Both the position numbers and the translations under genes were made by a program. A DNA stretch of 64,000 bases from assembly GCF_002803065.1 (NCBI RefSeq), contig NZ_NNBL01000001.1, positions 590,724 to 654,723 of the forward strand, in the 5' to 3' direction. The notes under the pieces are model-generated. The model did no database searches. It had not been told where the DNA came from and was given only the letters and a program-made list of their open reading frames with translations. Below, piece after piece: positions 33,506-42,446 of the stretch (the stretch's first letter is position 1; each line of letters starts with the position of its first letter). Source of the DNA: Streptomyces sp. CB01635. Its GTDB lineage: Bacteria > Actinomycetota > Actinomycetes > Streptomycetales > Streptomycetaceae.

Positions 33506-34567
33506 TCACGCCTCGGCCAACTCGACCGTACGCGCCGCGAGTTCGCTGATCCGCGCGCCGTCGAACCCGAACACCGCGCTGCGCACCCGGTCCTCCAGCG
33601 GGTCCTTCCACTGCGCCGGGATCGCCGCAGCCCCGCACAGTACACCGGCCACGGACCCGGCCGTCGCGCCGTTCGAGTCGGTGTCCAGGCCGCCGCGCAC
33701 CGTGAGCGCGAGAGTGCGGGTGAAGTCCCCGTCGCCGTACAGGAGCCCGGCCGTGATGACGGCCGCGTTCGGGACCGCGTGGATCCAGCCGAGCCCGGCC
33801 GTCTCCTCCTCCAGCGTCGCGAGCGTCTCCTCCCAGCTCAGCCGCGACTCGTGGAGCGTGGCAGTACGGCACACCGTACGGGCCAGTCGGCTGCTCGCCG
33901 GGATCACGGTGAGTGCGGTGTCGAGCGCGGCGCGCGGGCCCGGCGCCGTGAACGCCGCCGCGACGAGCGCCGCCGCCCACATCGCGCCGTACACGCCGTT
34001 GCCCGTATGGGACAGGACCGCGTCGCGGCGCGCGAGGGAGGCGGCGCGGTGCGGGTCGCCCGGACAGGTCCACCCGAAGATGTCGGCACGGATCAGCGCG
34101 CCGATCCACTCCTGGTACGGATTGTCGAACGTCGCCGTGAGCGGCGGCTTCAGCCCGTTCGCGAGATTGCGGTACGCCGCCCGCTCCGCGGTGAACGTCT
34201 GCAGATACGGCAGCCTCATCAGCCACAGATCACCCACCTGTTCCGTGGAGAAGGAGAAGCCGTGCGTCTCCAGGAGGTGCAGGCCGAGGATCGCGTAGTC
34301 CACGTCGTCGTCCCGGCAGCTGCCGTGGATCCGTCCGCGTACGCACCGCCGCCACTCGGGGCGCAGCGCGAGGCCGTCGGACTCGTCGGCGGGTTCGGGC
34401 AGATAGTCGGTGAGCGGCAGGGCGGCGGCCCGCCGCAGATAGCTGTCGATGCGCGCCCGGGTCCAGCGCTCGCCCTGTTCCACCGGCTTGCCGAGCATGT
34501 TGCCCGCGATCCGGCCGAGCCAGCCGCCGAGCACCCGGTCCTGGAGGTCGCTGCCCACTGGGGTCAT
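33506..34567 (-). CDS. ADP-ribosylglycohydrolase-family protein
   Basis: A 353-residue ARH/DraG-family hydrolase. The Mg2+-binding clusters are D86-D88 (CRDDDVDYAIL) and D295/D297 (GGLDTDSNGATAG). Family members remove ADP-ribose from arginine or other residues, or cleave O-acetyl-ADP-ribose (ARH3 type). LGRIAGNMLGKPVEQGERW is the N-terminal signature. It is the first gene of a probable ARH-Nudix-sirtuin operon. Upstream lie 261 bp to the divergent glycerate kinase, with an AT-rich patch near 34685-34710 where a promoter is likely. Confidence 0.9.
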   Translation of the reverse strand: MTPVGSDLQDRVLGGWLGRIAGNMLGKPVEQGERWTRARIDSYLRRAAALPLTDYLPEPADESDGLALRPEWRRCVRGRIHGSCRDDDVDYAILGLHLLETHGFSFSTEQVGDLWLMRLPYLQTFTAERAAYRNLANGLKPPLTATFDNPYQEWIGALIRADIFGWTCPGDPHRAASLARRDAVLSHTGNGVYGAMWAAALVAAAFTAPGPRAALDTALTVIPASSRLARTVCRTATLHESRLSWEETLATLEEETAGLGWIHAVPNAAVITAGLLYGDGDFTRTLALTVRGGLDTDSNGATAGSVAGVLCGAAAIPAQWKDPLEDRVRSAVFGFDGARISELAARTVELAEA

Positions 34568-34828
34568 GTCTTTGGTGTACCCGATGAGGGGCCGCGGTGG
34601 GGCGAGGCGTTCCGGGCCGTGCGCCGGACCGTCCGCGCACCGCGCCCGGCTGATCGATCATTTCCGCGCTCATGACGCCCGGGTTTGAGTATGTATAGCG
34701 GGACTTATCGTCCGAGAGGGCCGTTTCGCTGACCGGACAGCCATGGGCAGCGGCCCCCACCTCCGGTTAAGGTCGCAGCGGCGCGACTGCCTTGCGCGAG
34801 CAAGGCGCGAAAGCAAGGGGAATGCAAG

Positions 34829-35980
34829 GTGGCGGACGCTGGAGTGACGGCGGAGCACGTGCTCATCGCCGCGGACAAGTTCAAGGGCTCGCTCACGGCC
34901 GTGCAGGTCGCGGAGCGGGTCACGGCCGGCCTGCGGCGGATCGCGCCCGGGGTGACGGTCGAGTCCGTGCCCGTCGCGGACGGCGGGGACGGCACGGTGG
35001 CCGCGGCCGTGGCGGCCGGTTTCGAGCGCCGCGAGGTCCGGGTCACGGGGCCGCTCGGTGACGAGGTCACGGCGGCGTACGCCCTGCGGGACGGCACGGC
35101 CGTCGTCGAGATGGCCGAGGCGTCCGGGCTCCAGCTGCTGCCCGAAGGCGTCTTCGCGCCGCTGACCTCGACCACGTACGGGTCCGGCGAACTGCTCGCC
35201 GCGGCGCTCGACGCGGGCGCCCGCTCCATCGTCTTCGGCGTGGGCGGCAGCGCCACGACCGACGGCGGCGCCGGAATGCTGGCCGCGCTCGGCGCACGCT
35301 TCCTGGACGCGGACGGCAAGCCCGTCGGCCCGGGCGGCGGGCCCCTCGCCGACCTGGCCACGGCCGACCTCTCGGGGCTCGACCCGCGCCTGGCCGACGT
35401 GGAGATCGTCCTCGCCAGCGACGTCGACAACCCGCTGACCGGCCCGAAGGGTGCGCCGGCGGTGTACGGCCCGCAGAAGGGCGCGACGTCGGACGACGTC
35501 GCCGACCTGGACGCGGCGCTGGCCCACTTCGCGCGGGTCCTGGCCAAGTCGATCGGCCCCAAGGCACTCGAATACGCCGAATCGCCCGGCGCCGGAGCCG
35601 CCGGCGGCATCGGCTACGGCGCCCTGGTCGGCCTGGGAGCGGGCTTCCGGGCCGGCATCGAGGTCATGCTCGACGTCCTCGGCTTCGCGCCCGCGCTCGC
35701 CCGCGCCACCCTCGTCATCACGGGCGAGGGTTCCCTCGACGAGCAGACGCTCCACGGCAAGGCCCCGGCGGGCGTCGCCGCGGCGGCCCGCGCGGCGGGC
35801 GTCGAGGTCGTGGCGGTCTGCGGCCGCCTCGCCCTTCCCCCGGAGGCCCTGGGCCGCGCGGGCATCCGCCGCGCCTACGCCCTCACGGACGTGGAGCCGG
35901 ACGTGGCCCGCTGCATCGCCGAGGCAGGCCCGATCCTGGAGACCGTGGCGGAGCGGATCGCCCGCGACTTCCTGGTGTGA
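34829..35980 (+). CDS. glycerate kinase (GarK family)
   Basis: A 383-residue kinase that phosphorylates glycerate, feeding glyoxylate or glucarate catabolism into glycolysis. IAADKFKGSLTAVQVAE at the N-terminus, VADGGDGT, GVGGSATTDGGAGMLAALG and LVITGEGSLDEQTLHGKAP are family hallmarks. The GTG at 34829 follows AAGGGG by eight bases. It stands alone, convergent with the PucR/CdaR-type regulator. CdaR-type proteins control glycerate and glucarate genes in other bacteria, so regulation by that neighbour is possible though untested. Confidence 0.92.
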   Translation: MADAGVTAEHVLIAADKFKGSLTAVQVAERVTAGLRRIAPGVTVESVPVADGGDGTVAAAVAAGFERREVRVTGPLGDEVTAAYALRDGTAVVEMAEASGLQLLPEGVFAPLTSTTYGSGELLAAALDAGARSIVFGVGGSATTDGGAGMLAALGARFLDADGKPVGPGGGPLADLATADLSGLDPRLADVEIVLASDVDNPLTGPKGAPAVYGPQKGATSDDVADLDAALAHFARVLAKSIGPKALEYAESPGAGAAGGIGYGALVGLGAGFRAGIEVMLDVLGFAPALARATLVITGEGSLDEQTLHGKAPAGVAAAARAAGVEVVAVCGRLALPPEALGRAGIRRAYALTDVEPDVARCIAEAGPILETVAERIARDFLV

Positions 35981-36020
35981 CCCGGCGCGCGCCGGGGTGA
36001 GGGATGGTCCTCACCCCGGC
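35981..36020. terminator. bidirectional terminator between glycerate kinase and the PucR-type regulator
   Basis: Two overlapping perfect structures: CCCGGCGC/GCGCCGGG (35981-35996) and the 12-bp stem GCCGGGGTGAGG/CCTCACCCCGGC (35991-36020, loop GATGGT). The right arm includes the regulator's stop codon at 36011-36013. Confidence 0.75.
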
Positions 36021-37210
36021 GAGAGCCGGTAGGCGTCGAGGGCCAGGGTCATCTCCATCAGGTCGCGCGGCCGGGACAGTGACCTGGACGTCAGCTGTTC
36101 GAGGCGGCGCAGCCGGTTGAAGACCGTGTTGCGGTGGCAGTAGAGGCGGCCCGCCGCCCGGCCCGCCGAGCCCTCGCAGGACAGCCACGCGTCGAGCGTT
36201 TCGAGCAGCACCGCCCGGTCGCCCGGCTCCAGCGCGAGAACCTCGCCGAACACGTCCGTGACCAGGCGGCCCGCAAGCTCGGGCTGGCTGACCACCAGAG
36301 CCGTCGGCATGCGCCGGTCGAGCCGGACGATTCCGGTCGCGTCCGGCGGGCAGGTGCGCAGGGCGAGTTCGGCCAGGCGCCGCGCGTGCCCCAGCTCCGC
36401 GAGCCCGGCCACCACGGGGCTGACCCCGCCGGGCCCCGGGCACCGCCCGTCCAGGAGTGCCGTCAGCTCGTCCAGCCCCTCGCCGCTGCCGAGCGCGACC
36501 ACACCGACCTCGCAGTCCGTCCGCATCCGCCAGATGAACCGGAAGCCCGGGTTCTGGATCCGCCGGTGGAATGCCTCGCGCCCGTCGCGCCGGTCGACGC
36601 GCAGCACCACCACCGCGTACGGGCCGTGCTCCGGCAGATCGAGCCCGGCGGCGGCCCGCGCCGCCAGGCCCGGCGCGGGCCTGCCCTCGAGAAGCGCGTC
36701 GAGGAGTGCCTGCAACTGCTCGTCCGTGCGCCGCCGCAGCTCCATCTCGGTGGCGCGGTACGCCTCGGCCGCCGCCGCGGCCTGCGCGTCCACCGCCGCC
36801 CACACCATCGTCGCCGACCGCATGAGCACGGCCAGCTTCTCCGGGTCCTGCCCGGCGGGGCTCTCGAGCAGCGCGTCCCACACCAGATAGCCCGCGTTGC
36901 GGTACGCGTGCACGAGCAGGTCGACCGGCAGCCCCTGACCGGCCCGGCGCCGGCCCGACTCCTCCGCGTACTCCAGGTCCCGCCGGGGCGACGTGCGCGG
37001 GGCGACGATCGTCTCGATGCCGATGCGCATCGCCTCCTCGGCCTCGCGCCACCGGACGTCGTACGGCAGCACCCGCCCGTACACCTCCGAGTACGCGGAG
37101 AGCTGGCGCAGATGCTCGTCCACCAGTTCCGGCACCCGCTCCAGCAACTCCGTGCACGTCTCCCTCAGAAGTCTCCAGTCCTGGCCGGTGCGAGGCCTGC
37201 GCCTGCTCAT
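36011..37210 (-). CDS. PucR/CdaR-type helix-turn-helix regulator
   Basis: A 399-residue regulator. Residues 1-170 are helical (CTELLERVPELVDEHLRQL onward, an RsbR-like sensory region); about 185-310 form the GGDEF-like central domain seen in CdaR proteins; about 335-395 are the C-terminal HTH (GRAAGRLYCHRNTVFNRLRR). It diverges from the branched-chain-type importer at 37508-42446, with a strong dyad between them, so control of that importer is the simplest reading. Glycerate kinase, convergent with it, is a second candidate target. Confidence 0.88.
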   Translation of the reverse strand: MSRRRPRTGQDWRLLRETCTELLERVPELVDEHLRQLSAYSEVYGRVLPYDVRWREAEEAMRIGIETIVAPRTSPRRDLEYAEESGRRRAGQGLPVDLLVHAYRNAGYLVWDALLESPAGQDPEKLAVLMRSATMVWAAVDAQAAAAAEAYRATEMELRRRTDEQLQALLDALLEGRPAPGLAARAAAGLDLPEHGPYAVVVLRVDRRDGREAFHRRIQNPGFRFIWRMRTDCEVGVVALGSGEGLDELTALLDGRCPGPGGVSPVVAGLAELGHARRLAELALRTCPPDATGIVRLDRRMPTALVVSQPELAGRLVTDVFGEVLALEPGDRAVLLETLDAWLSCEGSAGRAAGRLYCHRNTVFNRLRRLEQLTSRSLSRPRDLMEMTLALDAYRLSPG

Positions 37211-37310
37211 CGCCCCTCCCCACGGTCCACCGCGGCAAGGGCGTCGCGAGGTGGTCCCGTGCGGAGGATGTCACCGCACGGCCGCGCCCGGCAGGCCCCT
37301 GACGCGGGGT

Positions 37311-37328
37311 GTTGTGCCCGTGCACAAC
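37311..37328. promoter_or_regulatory. operator-like dyad in the regulator / livF divergent promoter region
   Basis: GTTGTGC-CCGT-GCACAAC is an 18-bp perfect inverted repeat, AT-richer than its surroundings, 101 bp from the regulator start and 180 bp from livF. It is the only strong dyad in this 297-bp gap. The PucR/CdaR-type regulator is the natural candidate to bind it. Confidence 0.55.
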
Positions 37329-37446
37329 CGACGCCGGTGAGCGCTGGTCACCCGCAGCGATTCGCCCGCGGCCCGTGGACGGGCCGCCCCGGCGGTGCTG
37401 GGGTGAGCGCCACGCGGCGCACAGGCCCGTTCCATGTGGCGAGCGG

Positions 37447-37500
37447 CGGCACCTGAGCGACGGCACCTGAGACACGGCACCTGAGACACGGCACCTAGGG
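37447..37500 (+). repeat. 14-bp tandem repeat directly upstream of livF
   Basis: Unit CGGCACCTGAGACA: three full copies from 37447 (the first with GCGA at its end) and a fourth that changes to CGGCACCTAGGG. The altered last copy merges into the AGGGGG Shine-Dalgarno (37497-37502) of the livF GTG. Confidence 0.8.
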
Positions 37501-37507
37501 GGTACGG

Positions 37508-38320
37508 GTGGCAGATTCCGGACTGGTCGTCGACGGCGTGTCCGTCGGCTACGGGCCCGTACGCGCCCTGCGCGACGTGTCCCTGTACGTCCCCGAGGGC
37601 GCCGTCGTCGCGGTGCTCGGAAACAACGGAGCCGGCAAGTCGACGCTCCTGAGGGCGATTTCGCGCACCCTCGGCTTCCAGCGCGGCGCGGTCACCGCGG
37701 GCACGATCCGCTTTTGCGGCCGGCCCCTGGACGGGCTCGCCCCGGACCGGGTCGTCGCCGCCGGAATCGCCCAAGTCCCGGAGGGCAGGCGGGTGTTCGC
37801 CCGAATGACCGTGGCCGACAACCTGCGCGCGGGGGCGCTCGGCTCCGCCGGTTCCCGGGCCGCGAAGGCGGCCGCGCTGCGCCGCGTCCACGAACTGTTC
37901 CCGGTCCTCGCCGACCGCGCGGCCCAGCGCGCAGGGCTCCTGTCCGGCGGCGAGCAGCAGATGCTGGCCGTGGGCAGGGCCCTGATGGCCTCGCCGCACC
38001 TGCTGCTCCTGGACGAACCGTCCCTGGGCCTCGCCCCGTTGATGGCCGCGCGGATCGCCGAGACGGTCCTGGAGATCAACGCGCAGGGCACTTCGGTCCT
38101 GCTCGTCGAGCAGAACGCGGCCCTCGCGCTCCGCCTCGCCTCGCAGGCATACGTCCTCGACGTCGGAGAGGTCGCGGTCGAGGGCCCGGCGGCGGACCTC
38201 GCCGCGTCCGACGAGATCCGCCGCCGCTACCTGGGGGTCGTGGACGAGACGGCGGCCGCCGACGCGACCCGCGGCGCAGGGACGCTCCCGTCCCTGCCCC
38301 GCTGGGGAGGCCCGCGATGA
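37508..38320 (+). CDS. livF: branched-chain-type ABC transporter ATPase (LivF)
   Basis: A 270-residue ATPase of the HAAT group: Walker A GNNGAGKST, signature LSGGEQQML, Walker B LLLLDEPSLGLAP. With LivG it energises uptake of an amino acid or amide-like solute. The GTG follows AGGGGG by five bases, and the stop overlaps the livG start (ATGA). The gene order (F-G-H-M-J, binding protein last) is unlike the usual binding-protein-first arrangement. Confidence 0.93.
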   Translation: MADSGLVVDGVSVGYGPVRALRDVSLYVPEGAVVAVLGNNGAGKSTLLRAISRTLGFQRGAVTAGTIRFCGRPLDGLAPDRVVAAGIAQVPEGRRVFARMTVADNLRAGALGSAGSRAAKAAALRRVHELFPVLADRAAQRAGLLSGGEQQMLAVGRALMASPHLLLLDEPSLGLAPLMAARIAETVLEINAQGTSVLLVEQNAALALRLASQAYVLDVGEVAVEGPAADLAASDEIRRRYLGVVDETAAADATRGAGTLPSLPRWGGPR

Positions 38321-39168
38321 CCTCGGAGCCCGCACGGATGCCGCAGGAGCCGGACCGGAACCCGAACGACGCGCGGCCCGACCCCGGCGCCCCCGACATC
38401 CCGCCCCTCCACGTCCGCGACCTCACCGTCCGCTTCTCAGGCCTCACCGCCCTCGACGCCGTCGGCTTCACCGTCCGCCCCGGTACCGTCCACGCCCTCA
38501 TCGGGCCCAACGGCGCCGGGAAGTCCACCTGTTTCAACGTGCTGTCCGGTGTCTACCGCGCCACCGCCGGCAGCGTCCGCTTCGGCGAGCACGAGCTCAC
38601 CGGGATGTCCGCCCACCGCATCGCCGGCCTCGGCGTCGCCCGGATCTTCCAGAACCTCGCACTGCCGCCCCGCGACACCGTCGAGGACTGCCTGATGCTC
38701 GGCCGGCACCGGCTGACCAGCGCCGGGTTCCTGGCCGCCGGTCTGCGGCTGCCCGCCGCCGCCCGCGAGGAGCGCAGGCACCGCGAACGCGTCAGAGAGA
38801 TCGCCGCGTTCGTCGGCATCGAGCACCAACTCGCCAGTCCCGCAGGCTCATTGCCGTACGGGCAGCAGAAGCTCGCCGAACTGGCCCGCGCCCTGTGCAT
38901 GGAGCCGCGCCTCCTGCTGCTCGACGAGCCCGTCGCAGGGATGACCGCGCGGGAGCGCGCCCGTACCGCCGGTGTCATCGCCGGGGTCCGCGACAGCCTC
39001 GGCATCTCGATCGTCCTGGTGGAACACGACATGGGGGTGGTGATGCGGCTCGCCGACGCCGTGACCGTGCTCGACTTCGGCCGGCTCATCGCCGACGGCA
39101 CCCCGGACGACGTACAGAACGACCCCGCCGTCGTCCGTGCCTACCTGGGAGAGGGAGCCGCGTCGTGA
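38317..39168 (+). CDS. livG: branched-chain-type ABC transporter ATPase (LivG)
   Basis: A 283-residue ATPase: Walker A GPNGAGKST, Walker B LLLLDEPVAGM. The signature region reads LPYGQQKLAELARAL, the LivG variant without a clear LSGG. An N-terminal extension of about 30 Pro/Asp-rich residues precedes the fold. ATGA overlap with livF and GTGA overlap with livH. Confidence 0.93.
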   Translation: MTSEPARMPQEPDRNPNDARPDPGAPDIPPLHVRDLTVRFSGLTALDAVGFTVRPGTVHALIGPNGAGKSTCFNVLSGVYRATAGSVRFGEHELTGMSAHRIAGLGVARIFQNLALPPRDTVEDCLMLGRHRLTSAGFLAAGLRLPAAAREERRHRERVREIAAFVGIEHQLASPAGSLPYGQQKLAELARALCMEPRLLLLDEPVAGMTARERARTAGVIAGVRDSLGISIVLVEHDMGVVMRLADAVTVLDFGRLIADGTPDDVQNDPAVVRAYLGEGAAS

Positions 39169-40055
39169 GCACCTTCGTCGAACTCCTCCTCAACGGTGTC
39201 TCGTTGGGAGCCGTCTACGCCCTGATCGCCCTCGGCTTCGTCGTCATCTTCCGCGCCACCGAAGTGGTGAACTTCGCGCATGCCTCGCTGCTCCTCGCCG
39301 GCGGATACATCACCGCGTCGCTGCACGAGAGCCTCGGGTTCTGGCCCGCGCTGCTCGCCGGGATCGCGGGCGCCGCCGTCGTGGGCGCCGCGGTGGAGTT
39401 CCTCGTGATGCGCCGCTACCGGGGCTCCGACCACGCCGTCCTCGCCATCGTCACCATCGGCGTCGACATCCTGCTCACCACGGAGCTGACGCGCCGCCTC
39501 GGCACCGACGTCCTCTCCCTCGGTGACCCGTGGGGCGACGACGTGCTCACCGTCGGCCAGGTCTCCGTCGCCCACACGCGGATCGCCGCGTTCGTGGTCG
39601 CCGCGCTCCTGATCACGGTCTTCCTGCTGGCGTTCCGGTACACGTCGTGGGGCGTCGCGATGCGCGCCGCCGCCGAGAGCCAGGAGACCGCCGCGCTGAT
39701 GGGCGTACGCCTGGGCAGGGTCTCGCTCGGCGCCTGGGCCGTGGCCGGGGGACTCGCGGCCGTGGCCGCGCTCTTCCTCACCGTCTTCCCGACGCCCGGC
39801 CTGGAACGCGCCACGTCGCTCGCAGCCCTCAAGGCGTTCCCCGCCGCGATACTCGGGGGCCTCGACTCCACCACCGGCGCATTGGTCGGTGGCCTCCTCG
39901 TGGGTGTGACCGAGTCCATGGCCACCGGCTACCAGAGCGAACTCTCCTTCATGGGGCGCGGGCTGGGCGATGTCGCGCCCTATCTCGTGATGACCGCCAT
40001 CCTGCTCATCAGGCCCGCCGGCCTCTTCGGCACGAAGGAGCTCGCCCGTGTCTGA
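39165..40055 (+). CDS. livH: branched-chain-type ABC transporter permease (LivH)
   Basis: A 296-residue permease with about eight transmembrane helices. LLNGVSLGAVYALIALGFVV and NFAHASLLLAGGYI are LivH signatures, and SWGVAMRAAAESQETAALMG is the ATPase-coupling loop. The GTG start overlaps the livG stop and its end overlaps livM by 8 bp. Confidence 0.92.
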   Translation: MSTFVELLLNGVSLGAVYALIALGFVVIFRATEVVNFAHASLLLAGGYITASLHESLGFWPALLAGIAGAAVVGAAVEFLVMRRYRGSDHAVLAIVTIGVDILLTTELTRRLGTDVLSLGDPWGDDVLTVGQVSVAHTRIAAFVVAALLITVFLLAFRYTSWGVAMRAAAESQETAALMGVRLGRVSLGAWAVAGGLAAVAALFLTVFPTPGLERATSLAALKAFPAAILGGLDSTTGALVGGLLVGVTESMATGYQSELSFMGRGLGDVAPYLVMTAILLIRPAGLFGTKELARV

Positions 40056-41166
40056 GGCCGTCACCCGCACCGAGCAGCCCGCGCGCAGGTCCGTCCGCCG
40101 GCCCGCGTTCCTGGCCCGCCGCCGCACCTACGTGTCGGCCGCAGGGGCGGTCCTCCTGCTCGCCCTGCCCTTCTACGTCGACCGGTTCTGGCTCCAGGCG
40201 GGCCTGTTCGCGATGGCGGCCGCGATCGGCGCGACCGGCCTCAACCTCCTCACCGGCGCGACCGGCCAGCTCTCCATGGGCCACGCGTTCTTCCTGGCCG
40301 TGGGGGCGTACGGGTACTGCGTGTTCGCCGGAGACGGTGACGGAGCCGACGGCCTGACCGGGCTCGGGCTGCCGACCTGGCTCGCGGCCGTCCTCGCGGT
40401 CCTCGTCGCCGGGGTCGCGGGCGGCGTCTTCAGCCCCATCGCGGGCCGTCTGCGCGGCGCCTACCTCGGCATCGCCACCCTCGCCCTGATCTTCATCGGC
40501 CAGCACATGCTCTTCAACGCCCGCGACCTGACGGGCGGCTTCAACGGACGCGACGTACCGCCCCTGCACCTGTTCGGGCTCACCTTCGACGACAGTGAAC
40601 TCGTCGTCGCCGCCGTGCCGTTCGGGTCCGCGGAGAAGCTCTGGTACTTGGGGCTCGTACTGCTCCTGGCAGGCGGACTCTTCGCGCGCGGCGTGCTGCG
40701 AGGCCGCCCGGGACGCGCCATGAACGCGATCCGCGACCACCGCGTCGCCGCCGGGGTCATCGGTGTGCCCGTCGCCCGCTACCGCGCTGCGGTCTTCGTC
40801 CTGTCGTCGATGTACGCGGGCCTCGCCGGGGTGCTCCTCGCGCTCGTCTTCCAGCGGACCGTGCCCGAGTACTTCGGCATGACGCTGTCCCTCGACTACC
40901 TCGCCATGATCGTCATCGGCGGGCTCGGCTCGGTGTCGGGCGCCGTCATCGGCGCGGCCTTCGTCTCGCTGCTGCCCCAGATCCTCACGCGCTACAGCGA
41001 TCTGCTCCCGCTCGTCTCCGCGCCCGGGACCGGCGGGATCGCACCGGGCGAGGCGGCCCGGTACCTCTACGGCGCCGCCGTCGTGGCGGTGGTGCTCTTC
41101 CTGCCCGGCGGCCTGGTGAGGATCACCGCCCGGCACGGCAGGCCAACTCCCCAGGAGGACACATGA
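40048..41166 (+). CDS. livM: branched-chain-type ABC transporter permease (LivM)
   Basis: A 372-residue permease with about ten transmembrane segments. AIGATGLNLLTGATGQLSMG is the LivM hallmark; RGRPGRAMNAIRDHRVAAGV is the coupling loop, and GGLGSVSGAVIGAAFVSLLP lies near the C-terminus. GTG start within livH; its TGA overlaps the livJ ATG. Confidence 0.92.
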   Translation: MSEAVTRTEQPARRSVRRPAFLARRRTYVSAAGAVLLLALPFYVDRFWLQAGLFAMAAAIGATGLNLLTGATGQLSMGHAFFLAVGAYGYCVFAGDGDGADGLTGLGLPTWLAAVLAVLVAGVAGGVFSPIAGRLRGAYLGIATLALIFIGQHMLFNARDLTGGFNGRDVPPLHLFGLTFDDSELVVAAVPFGSAEKLWYLGLVLLLAGGLFARGVLRGRPGRAMNAIRDHRVAAGVIGVPVARYRAAVFVLSSMYAGLAGVLLALVFQRTVPEYFGMTLSLDYLAMIVIGGLGSVSGAVIGAAFVSLLPQILTRYSDLLPLVSAPGTGGIAPGEAARYLYGAAVVAVVLFLPGGLVRITARHGRPTPQEDT

Positions 41167-42446
41167 CGTCCCGCGCAACCACCCTCAGGGCCGCCGCGCT
41201 GGCGGCCGCCACCCTGCTCGCGCTCACCGCGTGCAGCTCCAAGGCGAAGGACACCGGAGGTGACGGCGACAAGGGCGGCAAGGCGGGCGCGGGCGGCGTC
41301 AGGACCGGAGAGGGCATCTCCGGGAAAACGATCACGCTCGGCGCCCTCACCGACATGACGGGCGTCTACGCCACCCTCGGCAAGAGCGTCACCCAGGCGC
41401 AGCAGCTGTACGTGAAGCAGACGAACGCGGCCGGCGGCATCTGCGGCTACAAGCTGTCCCTCACCGTCCGCGACCACGGCTACGACCCGCAGAAGGCCGT
41501 CGCCGGATACACCGAACTGGCCCCGAAGGTGCTCGGCTTCACCCAGTTCATCGGCTCGCCGTTCGTCGCCGCGGTCAAGCAGCGCATCGACGGCCAGGAC
41601 AAGGGCCTCGTCCTGCCGCAGGCCTGGTCGGCGAGCCTGCTCGGCAGCCCGTACGTGCGCGTCATCGGCTCGACGTACGACCTGGAGACGATCAACGCGA
41701 TCGACTTCCTGATGAAGGAGAAGGGCCTCAGGAAGGGCGACAAGCTCGGGCACGTCTACTTCGAGGGCGACTACGGCGAGAGCGCGCTCAAGGGCTCCCG
41801 CTACATGGCGGGGAAGTCCGGCCTGACCGTCGTCGAGCAGAAGATCAAGCCGACCGACAACGACATGACGGCACAGGTCGCCGCCCTGAAGAAGGCAGGC
41901 GTGAAGGGCATCGTGATCAGTGCGGGCCCGCGCCAGGCGGCCTCCCTCGTCGGGGTCGCCGCGGCCGGCGGCTTCGACGTGCCCGTCATCGGCAACAACT
42001 CCGCCTTCGCCCCGCAGCTCCTCGCGACCCAGGCGGGTCCCGCGCTGATGAAGAACTACTACGTCGCGTCCCCGTCCCTGCCCATCGGCGCCGAGACACC
42101 CAAGGCGCAGAAGCTGGTCGCGGACTACAAGGCGGCCTATCCGAAGGACTCCCTCGACAACGGCGTCGTGGCCGGCTGGACCGCGGCCTCCGTCTTCGGT
42201 GACGCCCTGAAGAAGGCCTGCGCGAGCAAGGACCTCACCCGCGAAGGCGTCGACAAGGCGCTCCTGACGATCGACGCCTTCGACAACGGCTTCGGCGTCA
42301 CCCAGGACTTCAGCGACCCGAAGGCCCCCTCCTCGAACCAGTCGGTGATCCTTCAGCCCGACAAGTCGGTGACCGGGGGCATGAAGGTCGTACGCGAGGC
42401 GCAGGAGTCGGAGGTCGCCAAGGGCTACACACCGCCTGCGGCCTGA
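41163..42446 (+). CDS. branched-chain-type ABC substrate-binding lipoprotein (LivJ type)
   Basis: A 427-residue lipoprotein: signal MTSRATTLRAAALAAATLLA then LTAC with C24 as the lipid-bearing Cys, then a Gly/Lys/Asp-rich tether. The mature fold starts KTITLGALTDMTGVYATLGK and has the type I periplasmic-binding repeat (YDPQKAVAGYTEL, IVISAGPRQAASLVG). The ligand is unknown; relatives bind amino acids, short amides, urea or aromatic acids. Its 3' end overlaps the convergent PaaX remnant by 22 bp. Confidence 0.9.
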   Translation: MTSRATTLRAAALAAATLLALTACSSKAKDTGGDGDKGGKAGAGGVRTGEGISGKTITLGALTDMTGVYATLGKSVTQAQQLYVKQTNAAGGICGYKLSLTVRDHGYDPQKAVAGYTELAPKVLGFTQFIGSPFVAAVKQRIDGQDKGLVLPQAWSASLLGSPYVRVIGSTYDLETINAIDFLMKEKGLRKGDKLGHVYFEGDYGESALKGSRYMAGKSGLTVVEQKIKPTDNDMTAQVAALKKAGVKGIVISAGPRQAASLVGVAAAGGFDVPVIGNNSAFAPQLLATQAGPALMKNYYVASPSLPIGAETPKAQKLVADYKAAYPKDSLDNGVVAGWTAASVFGDALKKACASKDLTREGVDKALLTIDAFDNGFGVTQDFSDPKAPSSNQSVILQPDKSVTGGMKVVREAQESEVAKGYTPPAA

